From positions 3,978,881-4,042,880 of the forward strand of contig NZ_FXAM01000001.1 in NCBI RefSeq assembly GCF_900155475.1: a DNA stretch of 64,000 nt, given 5' to 3'. The notes beneath the pieces were generated by a model, which saw only the letters and a program-made list of their open reading frames with translations, did not search any database and was not told the origin of the DNA. Within the stretch, counting starts at the first letter, position 1. Every line of letters begins with the position of its first letter. This document shows, piece after piece, positions 1 to 9,048 of this stretch. Position numbers and translations under genes: made by a program. The DNA comes from Methylomagnum ishizawai (GTDB taxonomy: Bacteria; Pseudomonadota; Gammaproteobacteria; Methylococcales; Methylococcaceae).

Positions 1-172
1 TATGGTCGCGGCCCAAACCGACGTTCTCGCCGGGATGGAAATGGGTGCCGCGCTGGCGGACGATGATGCTGCCGGCCGGGACCAGTTGGCCACCGAAGCG
101 CTTGACGCCGAGGCGTTGGGCATTGGAGTCGCGACCGTTGCGGGAACTGCCGCCTGCTTTCTTATGAGCCAT
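1..172 (-). CDS. rpmA: 50S ribosomal protein L27 (5' part; cut by window edge)
   Basis: The minus-strand reading begins [20 protein letters not shown] and continues to a residue run rich in Gly and His at the window edge, the conserved start of L27, a protein near the peptidyl-transferase centre. The gene lies directly downstream of rplU, the usual rplU-rpmA pair. About 57 residues are visible; the C-terminal third lies outside the window. The start ATG is at 172 and begins directly with the conserved sequence, without the cleaved N-terminal extension seen in Firmicutes. Confidence 0.95.
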   Translation of the reverse strand, partial: MAHKKAGGSSRNGRDSNAQRLGVKRFGGQLVPAGSIIVRQRGTHFHPGENVGLGRDH

Positions 173-192
173 TGTCGAGGCCTCGCTTGGGA

Positions 193-504
193 TTAACCGG
201 AGATGCCGGTGATCAGGATTTCGGTGTAGTTCTGGCGGTGGCCGTTGCGCCGCATGTAGTGCTTGCGGCGGCGGAACTTGATGATCATGACCTTGTCGTG
301 GCGGCCATGGGCTTTGACGGTGGCGGTGACCTTGCCGCCGTCGATGTAGGGGCGACCGACCTTGATGCCGTCGTCGGTCTGGATCATCAGGACTTTGTCG
401 AATTCGAATTCTTGGCCGGCTTCGGCGGTCAGGGTCTCGACCTTGAGGAAGTCGCCTTCCTTGACCCGATATTGCTTGCCGCCTGTTTGTATTACCGCGT
501 ACAT
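193..504 (-). CDS. rplU: 50S ribosomal protein L21
   Basis: 103 residues starting [14 protein letters not shown] and ending ILITGISG, the usual length and ends of L21, which binds 23S rRNA. The frame stays open upstream to 732, but the family N terminus fixes the start at 504. A GGAG sits about eight bases before that ATG. rpmA follows 20 bases downstream, so the two are probably one transcript from the promoter at 546-575. Confidence 0.97.
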   Translation of the reverse strand: MYAVIQTGGKQYRVKEGDFLKVETLTAEAGQEFEFDKVLMIQTDDGIKVGRPYIDGGKVTATVKAHGRHDKVMIIKFRRRKHYMRRNGHRQNYTEILITGISG

Positions 505-545
505 GGGGTGTGGCTCCAACGGAGGGGAAATCTGTAAAACGCGGA

Positions 546-575
546 ATGATAGCGGCGGGGCGGGGGGATGGTCAA
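546..575 (-). promoter_or_regulatory. sigma-70-type promoter of rplU-rpmA
   Basis: On the minus strand TTGACC (570-575) and TATCAT (546-551) are separated by 18 bases. This would start transcription about 35 bases before rplU. It is a match by eye, supported by position and by the terminator just upstream. Confidence 0.6.
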
Positions 576-637
576 GGCATTGATTTGTCGGATCATCCGC
601 GCATCGCAGGGGGAACGGCCCCATTCCGCCAAGAACG

Positions 638-670
638 AAAAAGGCACCGGGCGCGGACCCGATGCTTTTT
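638..670 (-). terminator. Rho-independent terminator after fhcC
   Basis: Plus-strand GCACCGGG (644-651) and CCCGATGC (658-665) pair around a six-base loop, with one G-U pair. The hairpin is flanked by AAAAA (638-642) and TTTTT (666-670), so it could work in both directions. On the minus strand it lies about 25 bases after the fhcC stop and separates the fhc operon from rplU. Confidence 0.8.
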
Positions 671-692
671 GTGATTCCGGGCTTGGAATCGG

Positions 693-1508
693 TCACAGCG
701 CGACCAGGATTTCCCCCTTGCCCAGCCCGCACATATCCCCGGCATAGCGCCGCACCCGCTTGAGTTGTTCGCCCATCGCGGCAAACGGCGTATCCAGCCC
801 GGCGAAACCCTTCAACAGCAACGGGATGAAGCCCAAGGTATGGCTACCGCAGTCGTTGAAGGTGGCGGGCAAAGCCTCCGGCGTTTGCAGCAACAGCAAC
901 GTACCCCGGCCCATGGCGTAGCCGATATGCTCGCCGACCTTGCCCCGCACGATGATGGTGCCCGCCGTCATGCGCGAGCCGAGATAGCCGCCGGCATCGC
1001 CCTCGATGAGGATCGCGCCGCGCCGCATATGGTCGCCGACCCGGTCGCCCGCCTTGCCCTTGACGATGACCACGCCCCCGGCCATGCCCTTCTTGTTGCC
1101 CGGCAGGCACGCGCCCAGGAAATCCCCGGCATCGCCCCGGACCAGGATTTCGCCATTCCGCATCTCGCAGGCGGCGTAGGCGGCGACGCTCCCACCGACG
1201 GTGATTTTCCCGCCCTTGAGCCCCATGCCGAGATAACTGCCCGCGTCGCCCTCGACCCGGATTGCGCCCTGGGCCATGCCCTTGCCGATGAAATCCAGCT
1301 TGCCGGTCACGCCCCGGAACACGATCAGGTCCGCGTCGCCCGCCCCGATGGCGAATAGCTCATCCGTCCGCAATTGGCGGTTGCCGGTTTGCAGCGGGAT
1401 CGCGCCGATCTCGTCCAAGGTTTTCCCGGCCAGGCGGTCGGGCGTCAGCGGCGCGACATCGATGCGCTGTTGCGGTTCGGTCTTGAGCGTGAAGATGAGC
1501 GCCGTCAT
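693..1508 (-). CDS. fhcC: Formyltransferase/hydrolase complex subunit C (FhcC)
   Basis: 271 residues from [14 protein letters not shown]. The protein is a chain of GxxGxxxG-type repeats (for example [44 protein letters not shown]), the beta-helix fold shared with FwdC/FmdC and the glutamate synthase C-terminal domain. In the Fhc complex it is a structural subunit next to FhcD; the complex converts formyl-tetrahydromethanopterin to formate during formaldehyde oxidation. The frame is open further upstream to 1607, but the ATG at 1508 overlaps the fhcD stop by four bases (ATGA) and starts the recognisable sequence. The cluster order is A-D-C, with C last before a terminator. Confidence 0.93.
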   Translation of the reverse strand: MTALIFTLKTEPQQRIDVAPLTPDRLAGKTLDEIGAIPLQTGNRQLRTDELFAIGAGDADLIVFRGVTGKLDFIGKGMAQGAIRVEGDAGSYLGMGLKGGKITVGGSVAAYAACEMRNGEILVRGDAGDFLGACLPGNKKGMAGGVVIVKGKAGDRVGDHMRRGAILIEGDAGGYLGSRMTAGTIIVRGKVGEHIGYAMGRGTLLLLQTPEALPATFNDCGSHTLGFIPLLLKGFAGLDTPFAAMGEQLKRVRRYAGDMCGLGKGEILVAL

Positions 1509-2401
1509 GCCATGATCTCCTGGAGTTGGAAGAGGAAAGGACCGAGCTTGCCGCCGTAGTTGCCCGCGCTGATGCGGCGGATGCCGTTGGCCGCGCCCAG
1601 GCCGCACACGGCTTGGATGCCGACCCGCATCGCTTGGTTGATATCAGCCTCGGTCAGGCCGTCGATCACGATTTCCATCACCGATTCGATTTCCGGGCTG
1701 AGTTCGCTCTGGGTCTGGCCCTTCAAAGTGGGACAGAAAGCGTCGTTGGTGGAGGCCGACAGCGCCTTGTACTTGGAGCCGACCTTGGACCCGGAGCGTA
1801 CCACTCCGCCGGGGAAAGGCATGATGACATTCGGCACTTTCCGCATGGCCTCGATGGCGGCTTCGCAGGCGGCGAGCGCTTGCGGCTGGGATTCGGCCAG
1901 GATCAGGAAATTACCGCCGCCGATGGCTTTCACCATGCCGGTGGTTTCTTCGCAGAGGAATTCGCCGTCCATCACCGGCACCCGCCAATAGCGTTTCCCG
2001 GCGATGCGCTTGGAGATTTGGAAACCGTCGCCGAAGAAGCGCAGGTTCTTGCCCAAAGGAATCGGGTCGCCCTCGTGGATACCGGCGAACAGGGCCGAGG
2101 TCGGCGCGGTCAGCACGCATTGCCCGGCGCGGGTTTCCAATTGCTTGGCCAGCCCTTTACCGCCCATGGCGAAGATCATGGCGGAGATGCCGGGGCGTCC
2201 GTCCGGGGTTTCTTCGGGGGAGAGTTCACGTTCGATGCCCGCTTCGCAGCCGCAGGCGATGACCGAGGTGGCGAACCCGGTCATGGCCTCAGCGGCGATC
2301 CTGGCCCATTTGGCGTTCTGGGCGGTGATGACGACCCGCGTGGCCCTCATGGGGAAGGCTTCGGCGAAAGTGGCGTCGATTTGTACGCCGTTAATAATCA
2401 T
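1505..2401 (-). CDS. fhcD: Formylmethanofuran:tetrahydromethanopterin formyltransferase subunit (FhcD/Ftr)
   Basis: 298 residues, the normal length for Ftr/FhcD. Recognisable stretches include MIINGVQIDATFAEAFPMRA, a VIACGCEAGIER segment, a FPGGVVRSGSKVGSKY segment and a C terminus rich in Gly and Leu. It transfers the formyl group from formyl-tetrahydromethanopterin to the methanofuran-type carrier held by the complex. It is cytoplasmic, is translationally coupled to fhcC by a four-base overlap, and lies 45 bases downstream of fhcA. Confidence 0.95.
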   Translation of the reverse strand: MIINGVQIDATFAEAFPMRATRVVITAQNAKWARIAAEAMTGFATSVIACGCEAGIERELSPEETPDGRPGISAMIFAMGGKGLAKQLETRAGQCVLTAPTSALFAGIHEGDPIPLGKNLRFFGDGFQISKRIAGKRYWRVPVMDGEFLCEETTGMVKAIGGGNFLILAESQPQALAACEAAIEAMRKVPNVIMPFPGGVVRSGSKVGSKYKALSASTNDAFCPTLKGQTQSELSPEIESVMEIVIDGLTEADINQAMRVGIQAVCGLGAANGIRRISAGNYGGKLGPFLFQLQEIMA

Positions 2402-2446
2402 TCATGGCTCCACGGCTGGTTAATATAGGTATTCCGAGCGGTCGGG

Positions 2447-4111
2447 TTATGCCTGCCCCCGGCAAGGATGCACCAAAATCTTGCTCCGCCCGTCGCCCTC
2501 GATTTCCCAATCGCGGATCATGAAATTGTCCATCTTCATCGTCATATAACGCTCGAAATAGGGTTTGAGGCGGGTTTCTATCGCCGCCCGGTCGAAATCG
2601 GGTTTCACGGTGTGGACGTTGCCCCACACCACGTTGACCACCTCGCCGTGTTTCACCACCAAGGCGCCATCCTTGAACACGTAATCGGGCCGGGTGAACA
2701 TCGCTTCCTTGTCGTCCTGCTGGGTATAGACCGTGATGTCGGCGGCGGCCCCCGCGCCCAGATGGCCCCGGTCGCGTAGCCCCAAGATGCGGGCGGCCCC
2801 GGCGCGGGTCATGATGGCAATTTCGTACAGGCTGTATTCGCGGTCGATGGAACCCAAGGTGCTGTACGCCGCCGCATCCGGGTTGATGCGGGCCAACATG
2901 TCGTTGCGGAAACCCTTGTCCATCAACAGCCGGATCAAATGCGGATAGGTGGTGAAAGGCGCACCGTTGGGATGGTCGGTGGTGAGGAAAATCCGCCACG
3001 GGTCTTCGGCCAGCAGGAAAATTTCCAGGCCGATACACCATTGCAGGGCGTTGACGAAATTCTTGTCCCGATACTTGAACGGCACCACACCGCAACCGGC
3101 ATCGCACTCGATGTCCATGCACACCCATTTGTTGGGCGAGGCGTGGTGTGAATTAGCGAACTGGCGCATGGAATCGCCCGAGGCGGTCACGGTCTGGCCG
3201 AACAAGATTTGGCCCACATCGACGGTGATATTGGGATTCTTGTTCAGGGCTTCGGCGATTTGGGCCGCGCCGGAGGAAAACTTGCGGTCACCCTCCAACC
3301 CATAACTATGGAACTGGATGTGGGTCAGGTGCATGGGCAAGCCTTCGATCCCGGCGATGGTGTTCAGCGTGGTGTCGAGATTGCCGGGAACGCCCAGGTT
3401 GCAGCCATGCACATGCAAGGGATGCGGCACGCCCAGGTCGGTCAGGGCGCGGGACAGGCTTTGCAGGATGCGGCGTGGGGTGACGTGGTAATGGCGGTGT
3501 TCCTCGTCCAGGTCGAGTTGGCGCTGGTTGAACTTGAAGGCGCTGATGCCGCCCGGATTCACCACCTTCACGCCGATGGCCTGCGAAGAGTGGAGAGTCC
3601 AGGCCACGTAATCGTTGATGACCGATTGTTCCGCGCCGGAGGACAACAGGCGCAAAAAGAAATCATCGCTGCCCAGCATCACATAACCGCCCACATCCAT
3701 CAGCGGCACATCGGCCATTTCCATATGGGCCTGGCGGGCGTTGATCGGCAGCACGGCGGGCTCGAACCCGGCGGTATAGCCCATCTCGGCATAGCGGTAG
3801 CCGGTGGTCAGGGTCGAGGGCACGGCATGGCCGCAACCGGCCCGCTTCAAGCCCTCGTGCGCCACCGGGTCGCGGCGGTGGTCTTCCGGCAAGAGGTTAC
3901 GGGCGATGGTGACTTTGCCACCGCCGATATGGGTGTGCATATCGATGGCTCCGGCCATGACGACCTTGCCCCGGCAATCGTATTCCTGGTCGGGCGGGAC
4001 GCCCCCGGCATCGGCGACGATGCGGCCATCACGGATGTAAATATCCCGGATTTGGCCGTCGATGTGATGTGCGGGGTCGTAGACGGTGCCACCCGTGAGT
4101 TTGGTCAGCAT
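2447..4111 (-). CDS. fhcA: Formyltransferase/hydrolase complex subunit A (FhcA), amidohydrolase-fold
   Basis: 554 residues from MLTKLTGGTVYDPAHHIDGQ. It is an amidohydrolase-type protein: an N-terminal strand region, the metal-binding MHTHIGGG segment near residue 60, a central LHVHGCNLGVPGN segment, and LTTDHPNGAPFTTYPHLI in the C-terminal half, as in FwdA/FhcA. It hydrolyses the formylated carrier to formate. The frame stays open to 4252, but the extra residues do not resemble the family and the promoter at 4169-4197 lies inside that extension, so the ATG at 4111 is chosen. The usual partner subunit FhcB is not encoded on either side. Confidence 0.94.
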   Translation of the reverse strand: MLTKLTGGTVYDPAHHIDGQIRDIYIRDGRIVADAGGVPPDQEYDCRGKVVMAGAIDMHTHIGGGKVTIARNLLPEDHRRDPVAHEGLKRAGCGHAVPSTLTTGYRYAEMGYTAGFEPAVLPINARQAHMEMADVPLMDVGGYVMLGSDDFFLRLLSSGAEQSVINDYVAWTLHSSQAIGVKVVNPGGISAFKFNQRQLDLDEEHRHYHVTPRRILQSLSRALTDLGVPHPLHVHGCNLGVPGNLDTTLNTIAGIEGLPMHLTHIQFHSYGLEGDRKFSSGAAQIAEALNKNPNITVDVGQILFGQTVTASGDSMRQFANSHHASPNKWVCMDIECDAGCGVVPFKYRDKNFVNALQWCIGLEIFLLAEDPWRIFLTTDHPNGAPFTTYPHLIRLLMDKGFRNDMLARINPDAAAYSTLGSIDREYSLYEIAIMTRAGAARILGLRDRGHLGAGAAADITVYTQQDDKEAMFTRPDYVFKDGALVVKHGEVVNVVWGNVHTVKPDFDRAAIETRLKPYFERYMTMKMDNFMIRDWEIEGDGRSKILVHPCRGQA

Positions 4112-4168
4112 GAGGGGAAGTCTCCAATGTTGTTGCGCCGTGACGCCTGGGGTCCGGTGGATCGGGGA

Positions 4169-4197
4169 AGGATAGGGAAGCGGGGGCGAGTTTTCAA
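4169..4197 (-). promoter_or_regulatory. Candidate sigma-70 promoter of the fhcADC operon
   Basis: Minus-strand TTGAAA (4192-4197) and TATCCT (4169-4174) are 17 bases apart, about 55 bases before the fhcA ATG. The -35 box has one mismatch and the -10 box two. The site was identified by eye only. Confidence 0.5.
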
Positions 4198-4275
4198 CAC
4201 GGAGGCCATGGGAATGGCGCGAAACCGGATGGGGAAGCGGGAGCGTCCCCACCCGGTTCGGAGTCGGCAGAGCGC

Positions 4276-5346
4276 TTATCCGGCGGTCGGCGGCGCGTAG
4301 GGGTCTTTCGGGAAGGCGGTGGGCTCCCGCGATTGCAGGCGGTACTTGGACGAGGCGATATAGGCAGCGAGACGCAGGCGGTTGATCCCGCCCAGGGGCC
4401 GGTGTTCCCTAAGGCTATGCCAGGGCGTGAACACCAGATGCTCGCACTCGGTGGCCCGCAGGGGGTTGTCGAAATCCTGCGGTTGGATAACCAGGGTGGC
4501 GACGGCCTCGAACGGGGCGATATCTTCCGGCCAGACGGCGGTGGCGTCCTCGATGGGGAGGGCGTTGGTGGCGCGACGTTGCACCAGGAAGTCGAACACC
4601 ACGGCTTGGCCGGTCTTGGGGTCCAAGGTCTTCTTCAAAGCTTCGCGCAGATAGCTGGGCCCGGGATTGGCGGGCACCGGGGTATTGCCCGGATTCCTGG
4701 GTTTCACCGAATACTTCACCGCCAGGTTCTCGCCCAACAGGAATGGGGAAGCCGAGAAATATTGGCTTTCCACCGGGTTGCCCATCGGCGTGGCGGCGAT
4801 CTTGCCAACGATGCCCAAGGTCCGCTTCTTGGCGTCGCTGAACGGCGGGGTGAAGAAGGGTCCGAGATTATCGTTGTTGGCAAATTGGGAACGGGTCAGT
4901 TCCAGATATTCGGCCACATCGGCGAAGGCGAACATCGGCAGGTTGATCATCAGGAAGTCCTGGGTCTTGCCGCCGGGTGCGTCGAGCAGGGTCTCGCCCT
5001 CGACATTCATCACCTTGAGCGCGATGCCCCGGCTGGACGCCGCGCCCTTGGCATCGACATCGGCCTGCACCAGGGCCGTGGCGTTGGAAAAGCGCACCCA
5101 GGTCTTATAGCTCTTCCCCGGCGTGGCGAAGATACCCTGCCGGTAGGCCGACGGAATATCGGCGTTCACGGTCAGGGTGGCCTCGACACAGCCATGGTCC
5201 TTGGGATGCACGCCGCGCCGGGCCATGCTGCCGGGATAGCGCTGCTGCAAAAGCTTGCGGGTCAGGTCGGCGATCTCGGCGATCTGGGCGGCTTCGCCGG
5301 CAGGGACGGTTTCAAACGGATGCGGGGGTAAAGTGGGGAAATCCAT
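4276..5346 (-). CDS. Catalase-family haem protein (small, catalase-like)
   Basis: 356 residues. The N-terminal third has RGVHPKDHGCVEATLTV, where His47 fits the distal haem histidine of catalases. This is followed by WVRFSNAT, GIALKVMNVEGE and DFLMINLPMFAFADV, the counterpart of the catalase segment carrying the distal Asn. Near the C terminus FTPWHSLREHRPLGGINR and LRLAAYIASSKYR fit the proximal region. It is shorter than true catalases (about 480 residues or more) and has no visible signal peptide. It lies 82 bases downstream of a RoxA-like dihaem cytochrome gene on the same strand and is probably cotranscribed. The function could be a peroxidase or a lipid-peroxide-processing enzyme; the substrate cannot be read from the sequence. 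Confidence 0.8.
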   Translation of the reverse strand: MDFPTLPPHPFETVPAGEAAQIAEIADLTRKLLQQRYPGSMARRGVHPKDHGCVEATLTVNADIPSAYRQGIFATPGKSYKTWVRFSNATALVQADVDAKGAASSRGIALKVMNVEGETLLDAPGGKTQDFLMINLPMFAFADVAEYLELTRSQFANNDNLGPFFTPPFSDAKKRTLGIVGKIAATPMGNPVESQYFSASPFLLGENLAVKYSVKPRNPGNTPVPANPGPSYLREALKKTLDPKTGQAVVFDFLVQRRATNALPIEDATAVWPEDIAPFEAVATLVIQPQDFDNPLRATECEHLVFTPWHSLREHRPLGGINRLRLAAYIASSKYRLQSREPTAFPKDPYAPPTAG

Positions 5347-5428
5347 GGTCTGTCCTCCTGCGTGATGGTTTGGGTACGGGCCGTTCCCGCCTGGGGGCGG
5401 AAAACGGCCCTTGGGGCCGGGTGGCCGC

Positions 5429-7270
5429 TTATTTCGGGGCGATCAAGGCCTCGGGGTCTTTGAGATACTCGATCAAGGCCATCTTCTGCTCATGGCTATA
5501 GGTCTGGCCCTTGGGATAGACATGGCCACCATTGCCGTTGCCGGGCTGGGTGGTATCGAACTGGAACAGCGGAGCGTTGCCGCACATGGCCGGGCCGCCC
5601 AAGGGAGCGGTGGCGACGAAGCCCAGGTGTTTCAAATCCAGTTCGCGGCTGCCGACCCAGAAGGTCTTGGAGCGCTGTTCGGGCGGCGACAGCAATTCGT
5701 ACAGGTTTGGCACCGAGCCGTTGTGCAGGAAGGGCGCGGTGGCCCAGATGCCCAGCAAGGGACCGGCCTTGAGGCTGATCGCCGCCGTCTCCGGCACTTC
5801 CGGGTAGGACTGCGGCGGTTGGCCGGGTTGGAACGGCTTGAAACGGTAGCCGGAATATTCGAGGAATTTCTCGCCGCGCTCCCTGGGATCGGGGAATTGG
5901 TCCACGAACGCCTGTTGCAGCGTGCCGCCCACCGCGCCGCTGAAGAATACCGCGGCGGGCACGATGGGACCGGGCATGGGGATGACCGGCTTGCCGTTCA
6001 TCGGGCCCAGCACCCCTTCCAGGCTGCCGGTCTGGGTCATGCGGGTGATGAGGTTATGGGTATAGAGCGGGTCGGTCCCGACATCCTTCAACAGATCGGC
6101 CTTGATCGTGATAAAGCGCAAGCCCTTCATATTGTCCTTGGGGTCGGTCAGTTCGCCGGGACGGTCATAGGGTGGCATGTGATGGCAGGAACGGCAATCC
6201 GTGTCGAACAAGGCCTTGCCGACCTGGGCTTTCGCCAAGTCGATCCCGCCGAACAGGTCTTTGCGCCAAGGCGGCGGCCGCAAATCCCGCAGCCAGTTCT
6301 CGAACTCCTCCAGTTCCCGCAGCAACACGGTGGAGTGCAGCCGTTCCTTGGGGTCCGCCGCCGTGAAGGTGGTGTCCCCGAACACCCCCAAGACCTCCCC
6401 GGCATTGCGCGAAATCGGGCTGCTGGCCACGGGCGCCCATTGCACGAAATCCAGGTCCGGGGCCACCCACAGGAACGGATAGCTGACCGGGGCGCTGGGC
6501 GGACGCAGGTTGAACGGCTTCTGGAGATCGAACACCGCCAAGGCGTTGATGATCTGGCCCAGGGCGTCGATCCGGCCCGAACCGGCGTGGTCGGGCGGGG
6601 TACGCATCCACATCTCGCCTTCCATCCTGAGCGCGACGGTTTGGTAGCTGCCGACGAAGGCTTTCAGTTCATCCTCGGTGGGCGGATGGCCGTACACGGC
6701 GGCCGCCAGCCGCTGGGTCTTGCCGGCATCGAGGCGGGTGGCCTTGACCGCCTCCGCCAACTCCGCGAAGAACGCGCCGACATCGGCGAGGCTGGGCGCG
6801 CCGTCGATGCGGACCTGCTTGCCGTGATAGGTGACATCGTTGGTGTGGCAGGCGGCGCAGTTCATACCGACCCAGGGGCCGGTGCCCGGCACATCGACCG
6901 GGTCTTTGGCGAAACCGATGGGCAGGCCGTCGTGCTTACCGGCGCTGGCGGCGTCGTAGATCAAGCCGAAGCGGCCGATATGGGCGGGATCGATGAATTT
7001 GGCGGTGCTGTTCTTCTGTTCCAGGTTCAAGAACCAGCTATAGGGGAACAAGCGCGAGCCTTGCGGAGTGTAATAGAACAACTCGCGCATGGCTTGGTTC
7101 CAGTTTTGGTTATAGCCTTGCAAGGTAGCTTGCTCGGCGGTGGGCGCATAGAGCCCGCCGTAATCGGGGCGTAGGGTGCCATAGCCTTCGGCCTGTGCGC
7201 CGGAGGCCGCCCCGGCCAGGGCGAGCCACGCGCCCAAACCAGACAGCCTGGATTTTCTAAGGAAGGACAT
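5429..7270 (-). CDS. Periplasmic dihaem c-type cytochrome, RoxA/MauG superfamily-like
   Basis: 613 residues with a signal peptide (basic MSFLRKSR start, hydrophobic core, probable cleavage after GAQA). Two CxxCH haem sites are visible, CAACH at 138-142 and CRSCH at 359-363. Their spacing, the length and the N-terminal GLYAPTAEQATLQGYNQNW region suggest the RoxA/RoxB rubber-oxygenase-like branch of dihaem peroxidases rather than a classical CcpA of about 350 residues. It probably acts in the periplasm on an organic or peroxide substrate. The downstream catalase-like gene suggests peroxide or lipid oxidation chemistry (inference). A typical annotation would be di-haem cytochrome c peroxidase. 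Confidence 0.75.
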   Translation of the reverse strand: MSFLRKSRLSGLGAWLALAGAASGAQAEGYGTLRPDYGGLYAPTAEQATLQGYNQNWNQAMRELFYYTPQGSRLFPYSWFLNLEQKNSTAKFIDPAHIGRFGLIYDAASAGKHDGLPIGFAKDPVDVPGTGPWVGMNCAACHTNDVTYHGKQVRIDGAPSLADVGAFFAELAEAVKATRLDAGKTQRLAAAVYGHPPTEDELKAFVGSYQTVALRMEGEMWMRTPPDHAGSGRIDALGQIINALAVFDLQKPFNLRPPSAPVSYPFLWVAPDLDFVQWAPVASSPISRNAGEVLGVFGDTTFTAADPKERLHSTVLLRELEEFENWLRDLRPPPWRKDLFGGIDLAKAQVGKALFDTDCRSCHHMPPYDRPGELTDPKDNMKGLRFITIKADLLKDVGTDPLYTHNLITRMTQTGSLEGVLGPMNGKPVIPMPGPIVPAAVFFSGAVGGTLQQAFVDQFPDPRERGEKFLEYSGYRFKPFQPGQPPQSYPEVPETAAISLKAGPLLGIWATAPFLHNGSVPNLYELLSPPEQRSKTFWVGSRELDLKHLGFVATAPLGGPAMCGNAPLFQFDTTQPGNGNGGHVYPKGQTYSHEQKMALIEYLKDPEALIAPK

Positions 7271-7793
7271 GATGTTTCTCCTCGTTCTTGTTCTCTGTGG
7301 ATAGGGAATCGAATACCGGTCTGTATTGCGGGCCGGCTTGCACCGTTAGGGGATGGGCGGCGCGGACAGCGGGTGGTGGACGGGTTTTGGGCCGATCCAC
7401 GCCGTCGGGGGTCGCGCCTGTTTGCGTCGAATGGCGGAGCCGGGGGTAAAACAGTTGCGCCAGGAAACCCTTGTTTGGCTGGAACCGTCCGCCCGCTAAG
7501 CATGGCCGGAACAGCATGGCAGTGCCCGCACCGATTCAACACGTTCGATTTTGAACCAATCCGCTGGCTTTGTGAATCGCCCCCCCACCGCTAATCCTGT
7601 CCCTAATGGCTATACGGGTTTATACCTCGCTTTTTTGTGGCGGGCTGATAGCGTTAAATGGCTAGGTTCGGTGGCAAATGAAGCGGCAAGCGGCGACGAT
7701 CCGGGCAGTCATGGCGGAGGACACCCCGCATTCCGGTATGGATCGCCCCAAAAATCCCGGTTTGAAACCACAACCCCGGCAATCCATGGCCAT
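7271..7793. other. Intergenic region without a recognisable gene
   Basis: About 520 bases lie between the start of the dihaem cytochrome gene and the rtcB terminator. The short frames here have no family-like sequence. The region presumably holds the promoter of the cytochrome-catalase pair, but I could not identify convincing -35/-10 boxes. Confidence 0.5.
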
Positions 7794-7823
7794 AAAAAAA
7801 GCCGGTCACGTTCATGACCGGCT
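7794..7823 (-). terminator. Rho-independent terminator of the rbfA-like/rtcB operon
   Basis: A perfect nine-base inverted repeat, AGCCGGTCA (7800-7808) and TGACCGGCT (7815-7823), has a six-base loop and is followed on the minus strand by seven T (7794-7800). It begins 27 bases after the rtcB stop. Confidence 0.92.
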
Positions 7824-7849
7824 ATGCCAACAGACCACAGGCGGCGCGA

Positions 7850-9046
7850 TTATCCCTTCACGCACAACACCTGCTTCAAGCTGTGGACCACTTCGACCAA
7901 ATCGCTCTGGTGTTCCATGACCCTGTCGATATCCTTGTAGGCACCCGGCAACTCATCGACGATGCCGCCGTCCTTGCGGCATTCCACACCCAGGGTTTGT
8001 TCCTCGGCGTGGCGCTCGTCGAATTGGCGCTTGGCCGCCGAACGGCTCATGCGCCGCCCGGCCCCGTGCGAACACGAGCAAAACGCCTGGGGATTGCCCT
8101 TGCCGCGCACGATATAGGATTTGGTGCCCATGCTGCCGGGGATGATGCCCCATTCGCCCTCGCCCGCCCGGATCGCGCCCTTGCGCGTCACCCACACGGT
8201 TGCGTCGAAATGGCGCTCGCGGGCCACATAATTATGATGGCAATGGATCACCTCCTTGGTCACGCCGAACCGGGGAAGTTTCTTGCGTAACACCTCGGCG
8301 ATCAGATACAGCATTTCCCGGCGGTTGGCGGCGGCATAATCCTGCGCCCAACCGATGGCCTCCACATAATCATCGTAATGCTCGGCCCCTTCGGTGAAAT
8401 AGGCCAGATTCTTATCGGGCAGATTATGTAGATGCCGCCCCATATCCTTACGGGCCAAATTGGTATAGTACTCGCCGATGGCGCTGCCAATGCCCCGGCT
8501 ACCGGAATGCAGCATCACCCAAACCGCCTGGTTCTCATCCAGGCAAAGCTCGATGAAATGATTGCCGCCGCCCAAGGTGCCGATTTGCCGAATCCAGGTT
8601 TGGTAGGGTTTTTTTTGCAAGGAATAAAGTTTCGGATGTTTCTGCAACAGCCGATGCAATCCTTGCGACAAAGCCCGGATGGTGGATTCGCGGGCGCGGT
8701 CCTGCTTGTGCATATTGAACCCCACCGGAATGGCGGCTTCGATGGCCAAGCGCAAAGACCGGAGATTATCCGGCAATTGATCGGCCTGGATCGATAACCG
8801 CAAGGCGCTCATCCCACAGCCAATATCCACCCCCACCGCCGCCGGGATAATCGCCCCCAGGGTGGGAATTACCGAACCCACCGTCGCGCCGATGCCCGCG
8901 TGGACATCGGGCATGACCGCGATATGGCTATGGATGAACGGCAGTTGCGAGAGGTTGTACAACTGCTGCATGGCCTCGGAGTCCACCTCGTCGGTGTAGA
9001 TTTTCACCGGCACCCGGCCCTTGGTCATAATCCTTTGAATAGGCAT
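7850..9046 (-). CDS. rtcB: RNA-splicing/repair ligase RtcB
   Basis: 398 residues from MPIQRIMTKGRVPVKIYTDE. RtcB joins RNA 2',3'-cyclic phosphate or 3'-phosphate ends to 5'-OH ends using GTP and Mn. Metal-site and catalytic motifs are all present: GVDIGCGM (Asp74, Cys77), GGGNHFIE (His163), HCHHNYV (His271) and CSHGAGR, whose His327 is the guanylylated residue by alignment to E. coli RtcB. The frame is open to 9136, but GGGAGAGG lies a few bases before the ATG at 9046, and the upstream RbfA-like gene stops two bases before it. The pair is therefore one tight operon. No archease, rtcA, rtcR or prfH gene is nearby. Confidence 0.95.
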   Translation of the reverse strand: MPIQRIMTKGRVPVKIYTDEVDSEAMQQLYNLSQLPFIHSHIAVMPDVHAGIGATVGSVIPTLGAIIPAAVGVDIGCGMSALRLSIQADQLPDNLRSLRLAIEAAIPVGFNMHKQDRARESTIRALSQGLHRLLQKHPKLYSLQKKPYQTWIRQIGTLGGGNHFIELCLDENQAVWVMLHSGSRGIGSAIGEYYTNLARKDMGRHLHNLPDKNLAYFTEGAEHYDDYVEAIGWAQDYAAANRREMLYLIAEVLRKKLPRFGVTKEVIHCHHNYVARERHFDATVWVTRKGAIRAGEGEWGIIPGSMGTKSYIVRGKGNPQAFCSCSHGAGRRMSRSAAKRQFDERHAEEQTLGVECRKDGGIVDELPGAYKDIDRVMEHQSDLVEVVHSLKQVLCVKG

Positions 9047-9048
9047 GG

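Noticed and set aside
5411-7174. 587-codon open frame on the plus strand
   Set aside because: It is antisense to the dihaem cytochrome gene, rich in Gly, Arg and His, with no family motif; long shadow frames are expected in GC-rich DNA.
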